Shown piece by piece: positions 43,990-52,045 of a DNA stretch of 64,000 nt (its first letter is position 1; every line of letters begins with the position of its first letter). The position numbers and the translations under genes were made by a program. A model generated the notes under the pieces. The model saw only the letters and a list, made by a program, of their open reading frames with translations. It was not told the DNA's origin and made no database searches. The stretch comes from Bifidobacterium sp. ESL0690 (GTDB lineage: Bacteria > Actinomycetota > Actinomycetes > Actinomycetales > Bifidobacteriaceae). The stretch spans positions 1,302,001-1,366,000 of the forward strand of contig NZ_CP113939.1 in NCBI RefSeq assembly GCF_029392315.1, written 5' to 3'.

Positions 43990-44062
43990 CTCCCGCAGCT
44001 GGGCTTGAACCAGCGACATTCTGATTAACAGTCAGACGCTCTGCCAACTGAGCTATGCGGGA
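43990..44062 (-). tRNA. tRNA-Asn (anticodon GTT)
   Basis: A 73-base cloverleaf on the minus strand: acceptor TCCCGCA/TGCGGGA, D-arm AGCTCAGTTGGCAGAGC, anticodon arm CTGACTGTTAATCAG with GTT, and T-arm GCTGGTTCAAGCCCAGC. CCA is not encoded. A terminator follows directly. Confidence 0.95.
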
Positions 44063-44136
44063 ATGTCCCGTACGAAGCTTGAAGCACCGCACAAGAAATA
44101 TATCTTATACAAGAATCGATATCGCGCAACCCCAAT

Positions 44137-44146
44137 GGCGTGTCGC
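44137..44146 (-). promoter_or_regulatory. GCGACACGCC element upstream of tRNA-Asn
   Basis: On the minus strand GCGACACGCC ends 74 bases before the tRNA-Asn 5' end. A TATAAG-like -10 lies 26 bases after it. The same ten bases stand at nearly the same distance from tRNA-Ala. Confidence 0.5.
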
Positions 44147-44183
44147 TTGGATTTTGCGGAGTGTCTCGATTCCTGCTTTCTGT

Positions 44184-45227
44184 TCACACGCTGATGACGT
44201 TCATGGGCATCGCAGAATCGATGGGGAAATCCGGGGACGACGGGCGCACGCCGGCTTCGACCAGATTGACGCCTAACATGGCGACCATCGCACCGTTGTC
44301 GGTGCAGAGCTTGATTTGCGGGATACGGACCTCGACGCCGTGTTCTTTGCCTACCTCAAGCAACTTGGCACGCAGCTGGGAGTTGGCGGAGAAACCGCCG
44401 CCGACAATCAGCGTCTTGGAATCGTACTCCTCGCAGCCATGCATGGCCTTGTTTGCCAGCACCGTGGCCACAGAGTCCGCCAGCGAGGCGCAGACGTCGT
44501 CTACCGGAATCTCCTTGCCAGCAGCCTGCTGAGCTTCGACCCATCGAGCCACAGCCGTCTTGACGCCGGAGAAGCTGAAATCGTATGGATGGTCTTTGCC
44601 GGCCTTGCCTTTGGTAAGGCCTTGGGGCACCTTGATGGCATGCGGATCACCTAGTTGGCCGTGTTTGTCGATATGCGGACCGCCTGGGTAGGGGAAGCCG
44701 AGCAGACGTGCAACCTTGTCGAAACACTCCCCTGCGGCGTCGTCAAGCGTCGTGCCGACCACGTCGACATGACGGGCGACATCCTCGACGTGCAACAGCG
44801 AGGTGTGGCCACCGGAGACGATAAGCGCCAGCGTATCCTTCGGGAACGGGCCAAACTGCAGTTGGGTGACGGCGATATGACCGATCACATGGTTGATGCC
44901 GTAGATTGGCTTGTTCGCCGCCCAAGCAAGGGCTTTGGCACCGGAAACACCGACGGCCAGGCACCCGGCCAGACCGGGGCCTGCCGAGACTGCTATGGCA
45001 TCCACATCGGACAGTTCCATATTTGCATCGGCCAGCGCTTTCGAGACCACAGGCACGAACGCCTCTGCATGGGCTCGTGAGGCGATTTCCGGGATGACAC
45101 CGCCGTAGCGTGCGTGCTCCTCCATCGAGGACGCCACGACGTTGGAAACCAGCGTACGTCCCCGAACGATGGCCGCCGCGGTCTCGTCGCAGGTCGATTC
45201 GATGCCCAGTACTGTCGGTTCGCTCAT
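44184..45227 (-). CDS. tsaD: tRNA threonylcarbamoyladenosine transferase TsaD
   Basis: A 347-residue ASKHA-fold enzyme that transfers the threonylcarbamoyl group to A37 of ANN-decoding tRNAs. Visible are LGIESTCDETAAAIV, the metal-binding INHVIGHIAV (HxxGH pattern), ALIVSGGHTSLL, FSFSGVKTAV and the C-terminal CTDNGAMVA with the metal-binding Asp. It overlaps rimI by four bases. With tsaB and tsaE encoded just upstream, the t6A transferase set is complete here apart from tsaC. Confidence 0.97.
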   Translation of the reverse strand: MSEPTVLGIESTCDETAAAIVRGRTLVSNVVASSMEEHARYGGVIPEIASRAHAEAFVPVVSKALADANMELSDVDAIAVSAGPGLAGCLAVGVSGAKALAWAANKPIYGINHVIGHIAVTQLQFGPFPKDTLALIVSGGHTSLLHVEDVARHVDVVGTTLDDAAGECFDKVARLLGFPYPGGPHIDKHGQLGDPHAIKVPQGLTKGKAGKDHPYDFSFSGVKTAVARWVEAQQAAGKEIPVDDVCASLADSVATVLANKAMHGCEEYDSKTLIVGGGFSANSQLRAKLLEVGKEHGVEVRIPQIKLCTDNGAMVAMLGVNLVEAGVRPSSPDFPIDSAMPMNVISV

Positions 45228-45853
45228 TGATGTTGCTCCATGTTCTGTTTTTCGCTACTGAATCCCATGATATGCGGTTCAAGGTCCAACGCCATTTCAA
45301 CGGCATCGACATCTTCGGGTTGATAATAATGCCGCAAAAGACCGATCTTCTTAAATCCGAGGCTGCAATAAAGACGTTTTGCCGGTTCGTTGTCGACGCG
45401 GACTTCCAGTTTGATGCGACGGACTCCGTGATGACGTGCGTACCTAATCAGACTGTCGAGAAGATTTTTGGCGATTCCGTTTCGCTGGAACCGTTTGGCG
45501 ACGCCGATAGTCGTGATCTCGGCTTGGCCGTCGGCATGCCACATGCCGGCATAGCCACGCATGATCTTTGAAACGTCAACTCGTTGAAGCTGTTTTGTTT
45601 GTTCGCGGGCTGGGCGTTTATTACTTTTAGTAGCATCGACCAAATTGGCGACGTCGGCGGCATCGCTGCTTTCAGAATTATCACTGGCATCAGTAACTTC
45701 GATGACATCGGCAAGATAAATTCTGGACGCGTCGGTTACCTCGTCACGCAATGTCTGCATATCCCAAGCTTGCGAGGCGAAAAGCTCAGTTTCGAGCTTG
45801 GCCGCAGCCTCCAAAGCCCTCTGCTGGTTGAGCTCGCCGAATTTAACGATCAT
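45224..45853 (-). CDS. rimI: GNAT N-acetyltransferase, RimI family
   Basis: A 209-residue GNAT protein. The acetyl-CoA motif is RFQRNGIAKNLLDSLI, followed by RRIKLEVRVDNEPAKRLYCSLGFKKIGLLRHYY, typical of RimI, which acetylates the N-terminus of ribosomal protein S18. It is longer than the usual about 150 residues because of a Ser/Asp-rich insertion at about residues 55-90. It lies between tsaB and tsaD, as in many actinobacteria. Confidence 0.9.
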   Translation of the reverse strand: MIVKFGELNQQRALEAAAKLETELFASQAWDMQTLRDEVTDASRIYLADVIEVTDASDNSESSDAADVANLVDATKSNKRPAREQTKQLQRVDVSKIMRGYAGMWHADGQAEITTIGVAKRFQRNGIAKNLLDSLIRYARHHGVRRIKLEVRVDNEPAKRLYCSLGFKKIGLLRHYYQPEDVDAVEMALDLEPHIMGFSSEKQNMEQHQ

Positions 45854-45860
45854 CTTGTGT

Positions 45861-46808
45861 TCAGGCCTTCATGGCTCCTGCATGGTTCAACACATGCTTC
45901 AGCGGGTTGGGTACGGAAACGTCCGGACGGCGCAGGTAAAGCGGTTCCACAGGTTTTGTAGCGTTCTCACTACTGCTGCTATTGTCGCCAAGTTTACCGT
46001 TGACACCATTTGCATCGCTTGAATCAATGCCATTGCTTGCCAAGGCGCACTCGGCGAAAATCTCCAGGCCTGCTGCCCCGGCGTCCAATACTGAATGGTC
46101 AATAACACGACCCAGCATCGTGCCAAATCCCTGCCAGGCATCCGCATATTTCGAAGCTCCATGACCGACGATATCGATACGATATTCGCCCTGTACAGCA
46201 TCTTCCGCACCGAGCTTTTGGACGGCCTCGTTAATCCGCTCGACGATATGCTGGGGATAATCAATATCCATATCGACCAGTGTGGAAACAAATGAGTTCG
46301 TATTTTCGGAGGCAGGTTGCTGACTTACGCCATTGTCGTCGATGGTTTGTTTTTCATCGCTATACAGCGCGAAGTACAGCTGGCGACGACGGGCGTCATT
46401 GACGGCCAACGTCAGGTGATGGACAGATTCAGTGTTTGGCGTCTTTTCTGTTTCTGTTCCCTTGAGAAAATCGCAATCCGCAAGCCGGGCATCGCCCTCA
46501 CGCTTGAGTTTCATCATCCACGCCTGAGGCTCAAGGATGTCCTGACCAAGCAGCTGGGCACCAGTGGCGTACGCGATGGCTTTCGCCGCCACCACACCGG
46601 CACGAAGCCCGGTGAACGGGGCAGGCCCGACGCCGACGACAATGCGGTCAAGGCCCTGTGGCGTGAGCCCGGCCTGACCGACGGCCTTGCCGATATTGAC
46701 CTGCAATTTTTCGACATGGGTGCGTGAATCGGTCTCGATAATGGGTTCATGACCCAAAACACCCACCGTCGAACCGAACGAAGTGTCGATGACCAATGTG
46801 TTCGTCAT
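45861..46808 (-). CDS. tsaB: tRNA threonylcarbamoyladenosine biosynthesis protein TsaB
   Basis: About 315 residues from the ATG at 46808, chosen because GGAG lies eight bases upstream. The N-terminal TLVIDTSFGSTVGVLG and RIVVGVGPAPFTGLRAGVVAAKAIAYATG are the core of the family; TsaB is the partner that holds TsaD active. The C-terminal region is extended with an Asn/Ser-rich stretch and ends YLRRPDVSVP. It precedes rimI by seven bases. Confidence 0.93.
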   Translation of the reverse strand: MTNTLVIDTSFGSTVGVLGHEPIIETDSRTHVEKLQVNIGKAVGQAGLTPQGLDRIVVGVGPAPFTGLRAGVVAAKAIAYATGAQLLGQDILEPQAWMMKLKREGDARLADCDFLKGTETEKTPNTESVHHLTLAVNDARRRQLYFALYSDEKQTIDDNGVSQQPASENTNSFVSTLVDMDIDYPQHIVERINEAVQKLGAEDAVQGEYRIDIVGHGASKYADAWQGFGTMLGRVIDHSVLDAGAAGLEIFAECALASNGIDSSDANGVNGKLGDNSSSSENATKPVEPLYLRRPDVSVPNPLKHVLNHAGAMKA

Positions 46809-46993
46809 ATTTGCTGCTCCTACCATTCACGCTGCCCGCCCAGCGATCATTCAATTTCCGGGCGCCAAAGATTCATGCCGTTGTTACTGTACAACTTTCG
46901 CGCAACCGACGAAACCCGCCACGTCCATGAACGACGCGCAGAACATTGGTAATTCCCTCATAATGCCCGCGAAACGAAGCCGCAGGTTTTTGC

Positions 46994-47590
46994 TTATTCC
47001 ATTGAAGCCAATCGACCGGTGAAATCCTCCCAGCGCTTGCCGACAGGAACGAATGTCACGGTGCGCATGCCGTCGCCGGTGAGTTCAGCATTCGGGTTTT
47101 CCGCTTCGGCATCGAGCGTCGCCTTGTCAATCGGACGGTCGATATGGACTTCGAGACGAACTTCGGCGAACGCGGAGGCCATCTGTTCGCCCCATTCCAT
47201 CAGAATCACCGTATGTTCTCCGGGATCTTCGAGTTCCTCGTCAAGCCCCAGCGATTCGAGTTCGTCAAGAAGCCTATCGACAGTGTCCTGACCAGGGGCG
47301 AAATCGTTGCCGCCAAGCCGATAGGCATCGACATGCACCAGATGTGCGGGAGTCCCGTCCGAAAATCTGCCGTCGAGCTCCCGGGCAATGGTGAAAGTTG
47401 GGGAAACGATGGGTTCGTCGATATGAAGCCCTGCCCCGAAACCTTGCGCAAACGTCGTCTTGCCGGCTCCCAACGGGCCGGAAAGCAGCAGTACATCGCC
47501 GCCGTACACACAGGCCGCCACCTTGGCTCCCAGTTCCTGCATATCCGCGCCGGTAGGCACTTCAACCGTATATGATGATTCATCGCTCAT
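46994..47590 (-). CDS. tsaE: tRNA threonylcarbamoyladenosine biosynthesis ATPase TsaE
   Basis: A 198-residue P-loop ATPase with GPLGAGKTTFAQGFGAG, the switch region SPTFTIARELDG, HVDAYRL, and VILMEWGEQM (Walker B/WGE). It drives the TsaBD cycle. It overlaps holA by four bases (ATGA) and precedes tsaB by 185 bases. The C-terminal 50 residues are longer than the minimal family. Confidence 0.95.
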   Translation of the reverse strand: MSDESSYTVEVPTGADMQELGAKVAACVYGGDVLLLSGPLGAGKTTFAQGFGAGLHIDEPIVSPTFTIARELDGRFSDGTPAHLVHVDAYRLGGNDFAPGQDTVDRLLDELESLGLDEELEDPGEHTVILMEWGEQMASAFAEVRLEVHIDRPIDKATLDAEAENPNAELTGDGMRTVTFVPVGKRWEDFTGRLASME

Positions 47591-48579
47591 ACGTTCATAC
47601 GTCCTTTATGGCTGATTAGTTCGATGGAGCGCTCCAGCGCATACATCGGGTCTCCCCCATTGGTCTTGTTCTGTTCATCGGCCCATGCCAACGTCTGGAT
47701 GCATCTGGAAAGTCCTTCGGACGTCCAACCGCTCAGTTGCCTTGTCGCATTGCGCAGCACCCACGGGTTGGTTTTCGCTTCGGCTTGCGAGATGCTGCCG
47801 GAACGCACCGCGGAAGCTTTGGCCAACGTCCGCAGTTTCATCGCCAGAGCTCCTACGAGCGCAATTGGGTCTGTGCCTTGGGCCACTGCCGCACGCATGT
47901 CAATGATGGCTTTGGAATCGTTTCCGGCGAGCGCCGCATCAGCCACAGCAAATCCGGTGACTTCTGCATTGCCGGTCAGATACTGATTGACCAGATTGAG
48001 ACTGATCGGGTCATCATCGAAATCGAAGCAAAGCTGTTCACACATGGCCGCGAGTTCGCCGGTCTTCTCCCCCAGAACCGCTACCAACTGCTGGGCGGCG
48101 GCAGGATCGATGCGACGCTTATGGCGTTCGAAGCACTGGATGACGAAGTTCAGTTTGGCGTCGGCGCGTTTGAGGTCTGGAATGGCCTTTTTCTCGGCCC
48201 CGGCTTTGGCGAGACGGTCGATGATTCTCTTGCCCTTTTGCCCACCGTCATGTTGTGCGATGACCGTACCCGATGCGGAAGCTGGATCTTTGGCTATCGA
48301 GGCACAGTAGTTGGCCATGGTGTCCACCAGAGCATCGTCGGCGTTCTGGATGTGCCGGATGATGACGATGGAACTGGTGCTCAACAGCGATGGGCTCACA
48401 GCCTCGTCGAAATCATATTGGCTCGCCTCGCCCGCGTCAAGTTCGATAATCTCAGCTTCTGGATCGTTCTTCGCGGCCTCGTCACGGCAATCACGTACCT
48501 GTTGTTCGTTGAGGAATTCGTCGCCGCCGATGACCAACACGAATCGGGTCCGCGGTTTGGTTTGCTTTCCAGCCATCAC
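47587..48579 (-). CDS. holA: DNA polymerase III delta subunit
   Basis: A 330-residue clamp-loader subunit (HolA family) that opens the beta clamp. Visible are FVLVIGGDEFLNEQQV at the N-terminus, PSLLSTSSIVIIRHIQ and the C-terminal domain III ending LERSIELI. It is separated by 112 bases from comEC, and the comEC-holA order is common in bacteria. It starts with two adjacent Met codons. Confidence 0.93.
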   Translation of the reverse strand: MMAGKQTKPRTRFVLVIGGDEFLNEQQVRDCRDEAAKNDPEAEIIELDAGEASQYDFDEAVSPSLLSTSSIVIIRHIQNADDALVDTMANYCASIAKDPASASGTVIAQHDGGQKGKRIIDRLAKAGAEKKAIPDLKRADAKLNFVIQCFERHKRRIDPAAAQQLVAVLGEKTGELAAMCEQLCFDFDDDPISLNLVNQYLTGNAEVTGFAVADAALAGNDSKAIIDMRAAVAQGTDPIALVGALAMKLRTLAKASAVRSGSISQAEAKTNPWVLRNATRQLSGWTSEGLSRCIQTLAWADEQNKTNGGDPMYALERSIELISHKGRMNV

Positions 48580-48691
48580 ATTCCTCGATTCTTGAGACTA
48601 CCTGATACAGCCGCCGTGACGGCATAACGCTTACGACTTTCTATGATATTCAATGTGGTGTCACAGGTGGACATACCTCGTGTCTCCCGCA

Positions 48692-50764
48692 TTAATCGGG
48701 CTTTTGGAGCCGTTCGAACATTTGTTCGGTTTCTTTGAGCCATATGGTTCCTTTGCTTCGCAGTTGTATGAGATGACCGTCATTACCTGCAACAGAACCG
48801 TCGTTGCCTTGTCTTTTCATAATCATTGACATTGCTTTGAACAGCGCCACCAAACCGATTTCGCAGGCCACAATCATCAATGCGCCACTGACGCCTCCCG
48901 CCCACGGCATGGTCGCGGTTTGCGAACCACCAATGGTATCCGCACACCACTGCATCACCGACGTCCCGCAACTGGAGAGCCAGACGAACACAAACGCCAG
49001 ATGCGGTGCCCGTGACGACAACACCAAGCCCGCCAGCCCAGTAAGCGTTGAGAAATCCACGAACGGTGCCACCACGAGATTTGCAGGCACGGAAAGCAAC
49101 GGAAGCGTCGGAGTCATGAGCACCTGTATCGGCAAGGTGAACAGCTGAGCGGCGATGGTCACCGACATGCCATCGGCAAGGAATTGCGGCAATACTGCTG
49201 CAAGCCGATCCGCTATGGGACCGGCACAGAGCACGATGCCAAGCACCGAGGCGCAGGAAAGCGCGAATCCGTAACTTCTGGACATTGCCGGGTTGACGAG
49301 CAATACGAGGATGACCGTCCAGCTCAACGCACTGATCGCCTGCGGCTTTCTGCCGGCAAACATCGCGGAAGAGGCAAAGACACCCATAATCAAAGCGCGC
49401 ATCACCGAGTCGGAAGGGTACATGGCGCTCGCGAGCGCCGTATAAGCCATCACCGTCAGCATGGCAACCACTTGTCGCGGTAGCAGGAACCGTGCACATC
49501 CCGAACGTATCAGGCTCCCGATTAGAGCGAAATGCCCGCCGGAAACCGCCATCAGGTGCATAATGCCGGAATCCTTGAAATGCATCTCCAGCAGCGTGGC
49601 GAATGTGGCGTTCACAGGTTCACGCTTAGCTGCGCTCGCACCCATGAAATCCTGTCCCAAAAGCCCGATTGTCAGTCCAGGAACCAATACACGCCCTTGG
49701 TCGGAAAGACCTTCCGTCACCGAGAAGAACGAGCGTTGCATGGAGTCAACCAACCGTTTTGTCGGTGGCGCTCGTTCCAGCAAACTTGTTGTCGCATTGT
49801 CATCAATGGTCAGCCAGATTGGCCGCATCCCGTAGCGGGCAGTCTGTAGCGTACCGGAAGTCTCTATCGTCTGACCGTCCGAAAGCCGCCCGCACAACGG
49901 TTTGTTGGCATATAGGACGATACGTGACCTACTGGCTTGACGAATGCCGTCGTGGCCGATGCCGACCAAATGCGCGTTCGCCTGGCAATCAGCCTGCCAT
50001 GAACTCGCCGCAGTAACCGGCGATTCAAGACGAACACTCGCCTCAACCGTGCTTTCGCCCCCACTTGCGAGCGCCATGGCCGGGTCGCGGTACGCCATTG
50101 CATCGGCACTCATCGAAGTGATGAACGCGGCCAAAGCCGAACATGCGAGAACGGCCACCCATATCGTTCGGCTTCCGTGTGATTCCTTGAAAACCAACGA
50201 AATTCCAGCTTTCAACGGATGCGATTCTTCTTTTGTATGCGTCTCATCAGGTACGGGATACAGGGCCAGTGCCGATACATTCGAGATTGGAACGTTTGTT
50301 CCATTTCCGGATTGCAACTTTCGGCAGATTCTCGTCGATTTCTGAACATTGGACTTAATAGTGGGGTATTTTTCGGCTAAACCGCTTGAAAGTGTGTCGC
50401 CCCAGCCGAACCATCGACGAGATATAACAAGCAAGGCAACCATGCCAGCCAGTAACAAAAACAATACGGCTATCGGGAAAATGTTGTCAGCGTTCAATGA
50501 AGCTTTCAGCGGCTGTATAACCCTTTCCAATGGAGAAATCGCTGACGAAGAATTGTCGGATTCAATGGCATCACGATTGGGTGAAGACTTCCTTTCTCGC
50601 TGCCCGGTGAGCAGGGCGAATACAGCGTGTGAGCCAAGCGCTGCAATCCACACGCACAACGCCACCGGCAGCATTCGCCAGTCCCGGCTGCCTTGCTCAT
50701 GCTCGTTTCCCCTGTCAAACTTGTTGGCAGGATCTTTGCCTAGAAAACTATCAATATTTTTCAT
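48692..50764 (-). CDS. comEC: ComEC/Rec2-type DNA uptake channel, without metallo-beta-lactamase domain
   Basis: A 690-residue membrane protein. N-terminal helices are followed by an OB-like DUF4131 region (about 225-320) and the ComEC channel core (about 340-620), which contains GIMHLMAVSGGHFALIGSLIR and YPSDSVMRALIMG. The protein ends soon after the last helices, with a short charged tail. I see no HxHxDH metallo-beta-lactamase domain, which many ComEC proteins carry at the C-terminus. The start overlaps the comEA stop by one base (TGATG). Confidence 0.88.
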   Translation of the reverse strand: MKNIDSFLGKDPANKFDRGNEHEQGSRDWRMLPVALCVWIAALGSHAVFALLTGQRERKSSPNRDAIESDNSSSAISPLERVIQPLKASLNADNIFPIAVLFLLLAGMVALLVISRRWFGWGDTLSSGLAEKYPTIKSNVQKSTRICRKLQSGNGTNVPISNVSALALYPVPDETHTKEESHPLKAGISLVFKESHGSRTIWVAVLACSALAAFITSMSADAMAYRDPAMALASGGESTVEASVRLESPVTAASSWQADCQANAHLVGIGHDGIRQASRSRIVLYANKPLCGRLSDGQTIETSGTLQTARYGMRPIWLTIDDNATTSLLERAPPTKRLVDSMQRSFFSVTEGLSDQGRVLVPGLTIGLLGQDFMGASAAKREPVNATFATLLEMHFKDSGIMHLMAVSGGHFALIGSLIRSGCARFLLPRQVVAMLTVMAYTALASAMYPSDSVMRALIMGVFASSAMFAGRKPQAISALSWTVILVLLVNPAMSRSYGFALSCASVLGIVLCAGPIADRLAAVLPQFLADGMSVTIAAQLFTLPIQVLMTPTLPLLSVPANLVVAPFVDFSTLTGLAGLVLSSRAPHLAFVFVWLSSCGTSVMQWCADTIGGSQTATMPWAGGVSGALMIVACEIGLVALFKAMSMIMKRQGNDGSVAGNDGHLIQLRSKGTIWLKETEQMFERLQKPD

Positions 50765-51672
50765 CAGACCGTCACCTGCCCGCGTATCTTCTCCAGTGTC
50801 TTCTGGCCGATGCCTGAAACCTTGAGTAATTGGTCGACGCTGGTGAAATGACCGATGGACGTGCGATAGTCGATGATTTTCTGCGCCATCACCGGCCCCA
50901 CGCCCTTGATCTGTTGCAACTGTGTGCTGTCGGCGGTGTTGAGGTTGATGAGATTGCTTCCGTTGCTCGAAGTCCCGGCCTGCCCAGCAGAAGAGTCGGC
51001 TTGGGCGGGTGAATTTGCCTGTGTCGCGGCGGCATCACTTCCGGTGTTTTGACCTCCAGCTCCAGCAGATGTTGAAGTAGAGCCAGCAGCTCCACCGGAT
51101 TTCGAAGAATTCCCTTGTGTCAGACCTGAACCCTTGGCTTTGGAACCGCTTGCTACAGTTGCACTGACGGATGAGGCTTCAGCCTGTTGCTTGTTGTAGT
51201 TGATCGTCTGGGTCACCAGCATCGTCAGGCTTGCGCACAACGCCACCACCAATACCAGAATCACCACCACCGCCTGGGTGGGTTTGAACACCAATCTTGG
51301 GATGGTTCGTTGTTTGGCAGCTGATTTGACATTCGAATCCGCTGCGAAATCTTCATTGGCAGAACCATCTATAACGGAATCAAAGTCATCAACTTCTAAA
51401 GTCTGTTTGATGTCTTCAGACCGATTCTTTGGTTTGCTTTCAGACCTGTTTTCGGGTTCGATAAGCCAGCTATTCACAGGTGGCAATGGCGGAAGACCGA
51501 CACGTAGCAGATCTGCGTCAAGACTTTGCCCGTTCCTAAGCAATTCATTTTCAAACGATTCAGTCTGTGGCGTAGAAGAGGGATATAGCCGCGTCGTCAA
51601 AGCTCGGCTACCGTCATGCATCCTATCGTCAATACGACTGTCATTGAAATGAATACCCATACCTTCAAGCAT
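50764..51672 (-). CDS. comEA: ComEA-type DNA-binding competence protein
   Basis: A 302-residue protein with a long polar cytosolic N-terminus, one membrane helix (about residues 133-158), and a Gly/Ser/Ala/Gln-rich spacer. A C-terminal helix-hairpin-helix DNA-binding domain (about 240-302) contains INLNTADSTQLQQIKGVGPVMAQKII and VDQLLKVSGIGQKTLEKIRG. It should bind incoming DNA outside the membrane and pass it to ComEC, encoded next. A composite element sits 39-81 bases upstream of the start. Confidence 0.9.
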   Translation of the reverse strand: MLEGMGIHFNDSRIDDRMHDGSRALTTRLYPSSTPQTESFENELLRNGQSLDADLLRVGLPPLPPVNSWLIEPENRSESKPKNRSEDIKQTLEVDDFDSVIDGSANEDFAADSNVKSAAKQRTIPRLVFKPTQAVVVILVLVVALCASLTMLVTQTINYNKQQAEASSVSATVASGSKAKGSGLTQGNSSKSGGAAGSTSTSAGAGGQNTGSDAAATQANSPAQADSSAGQAGTSSNGSNLINLNTADSTQLQQIKGVGPVMAQKIIDYRTSIGHFTSVDQLLKVSGIGQKTLEKIRGQVTV

Positions 51673-51710
51673 GACTGAACCGAGTGCAAAAGTCGAGCCA
51701 AAACGACCAC

Positions 51711-51753
51711 TGTGGTCGAATGATATGGGTTATCCACATTTGAGGCGTGTCGC
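51711..51753. promoter_or_regulatory. Composite intergenic element, copy B (upstream of comEA)
   Basis: TGTGGTCGAATGA (51711-51723), GGTTATCCACAT (51728-51739) and GGCGTGTCGC (51744-51753) are the same three blocks as at 40633-40677, with a spacer of four instead of six bases before the last block. The left block also forms a palindrome CGACCAC-T-GTGGTCG (51705-51719). Confidence 0.65.
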
Positions 51754-51928
51754 GCCCCAACCCGCCGAATCGTCCACATTCATGCACAGCGTGTCAAAGC
51801 GATCTGATTGCCGTAAAAGATTGGTATCCTGCCGAAATCTAGCCTCTTTGCTTTAGATTTTCGACAAGTTTCTATATTTACTTCGTTCTACAAGTTAGCG
51901 GAAATTCAAAAAACTATAAAACCAAATG

Positions 51929-51962
51929 AAAAGGGCACAGGGGTTAAATCCTGTGCCCTTTT
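51929..51962 (-). terminator. Terminator after leuS
   Basis: AAAAGGGCACAGG and CCTGTGCCCTTTT are perfect 13-bp complements around an eight-base loop, 84 bases past the leuS stop. The A/T ends make it usable from both sides. Confidence 0.85.
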
Positions 51963-52045
51963 CATTACACTTTTGTTCGTTCAACCCATCGGATGACCAT
52001 TCGATATCATTCCGAATCGTCGTCCAATGGTATTCCCGTCATCCG

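Larger units (their letters stand above)
51673..52045. other. Intergenic region between leuS and comEA
   Basis: A 373-base gap. It holds the leuS terminator at 51929-51962, the composite element near comEA, and an AT-richer stretch at 51830-51925 in which I see nothing definite. Confidence 0.6.

Noticed and set aside
40652..51738. DnaA boxes (TTATCCACA) at 40652-40660 and 51730-51738 as a replication origin
   Set aside because: They are single boxes 11 kb apart inside the composite element, without box clusters, an AT-rich unwinding region or dnaA/dnaN genes.
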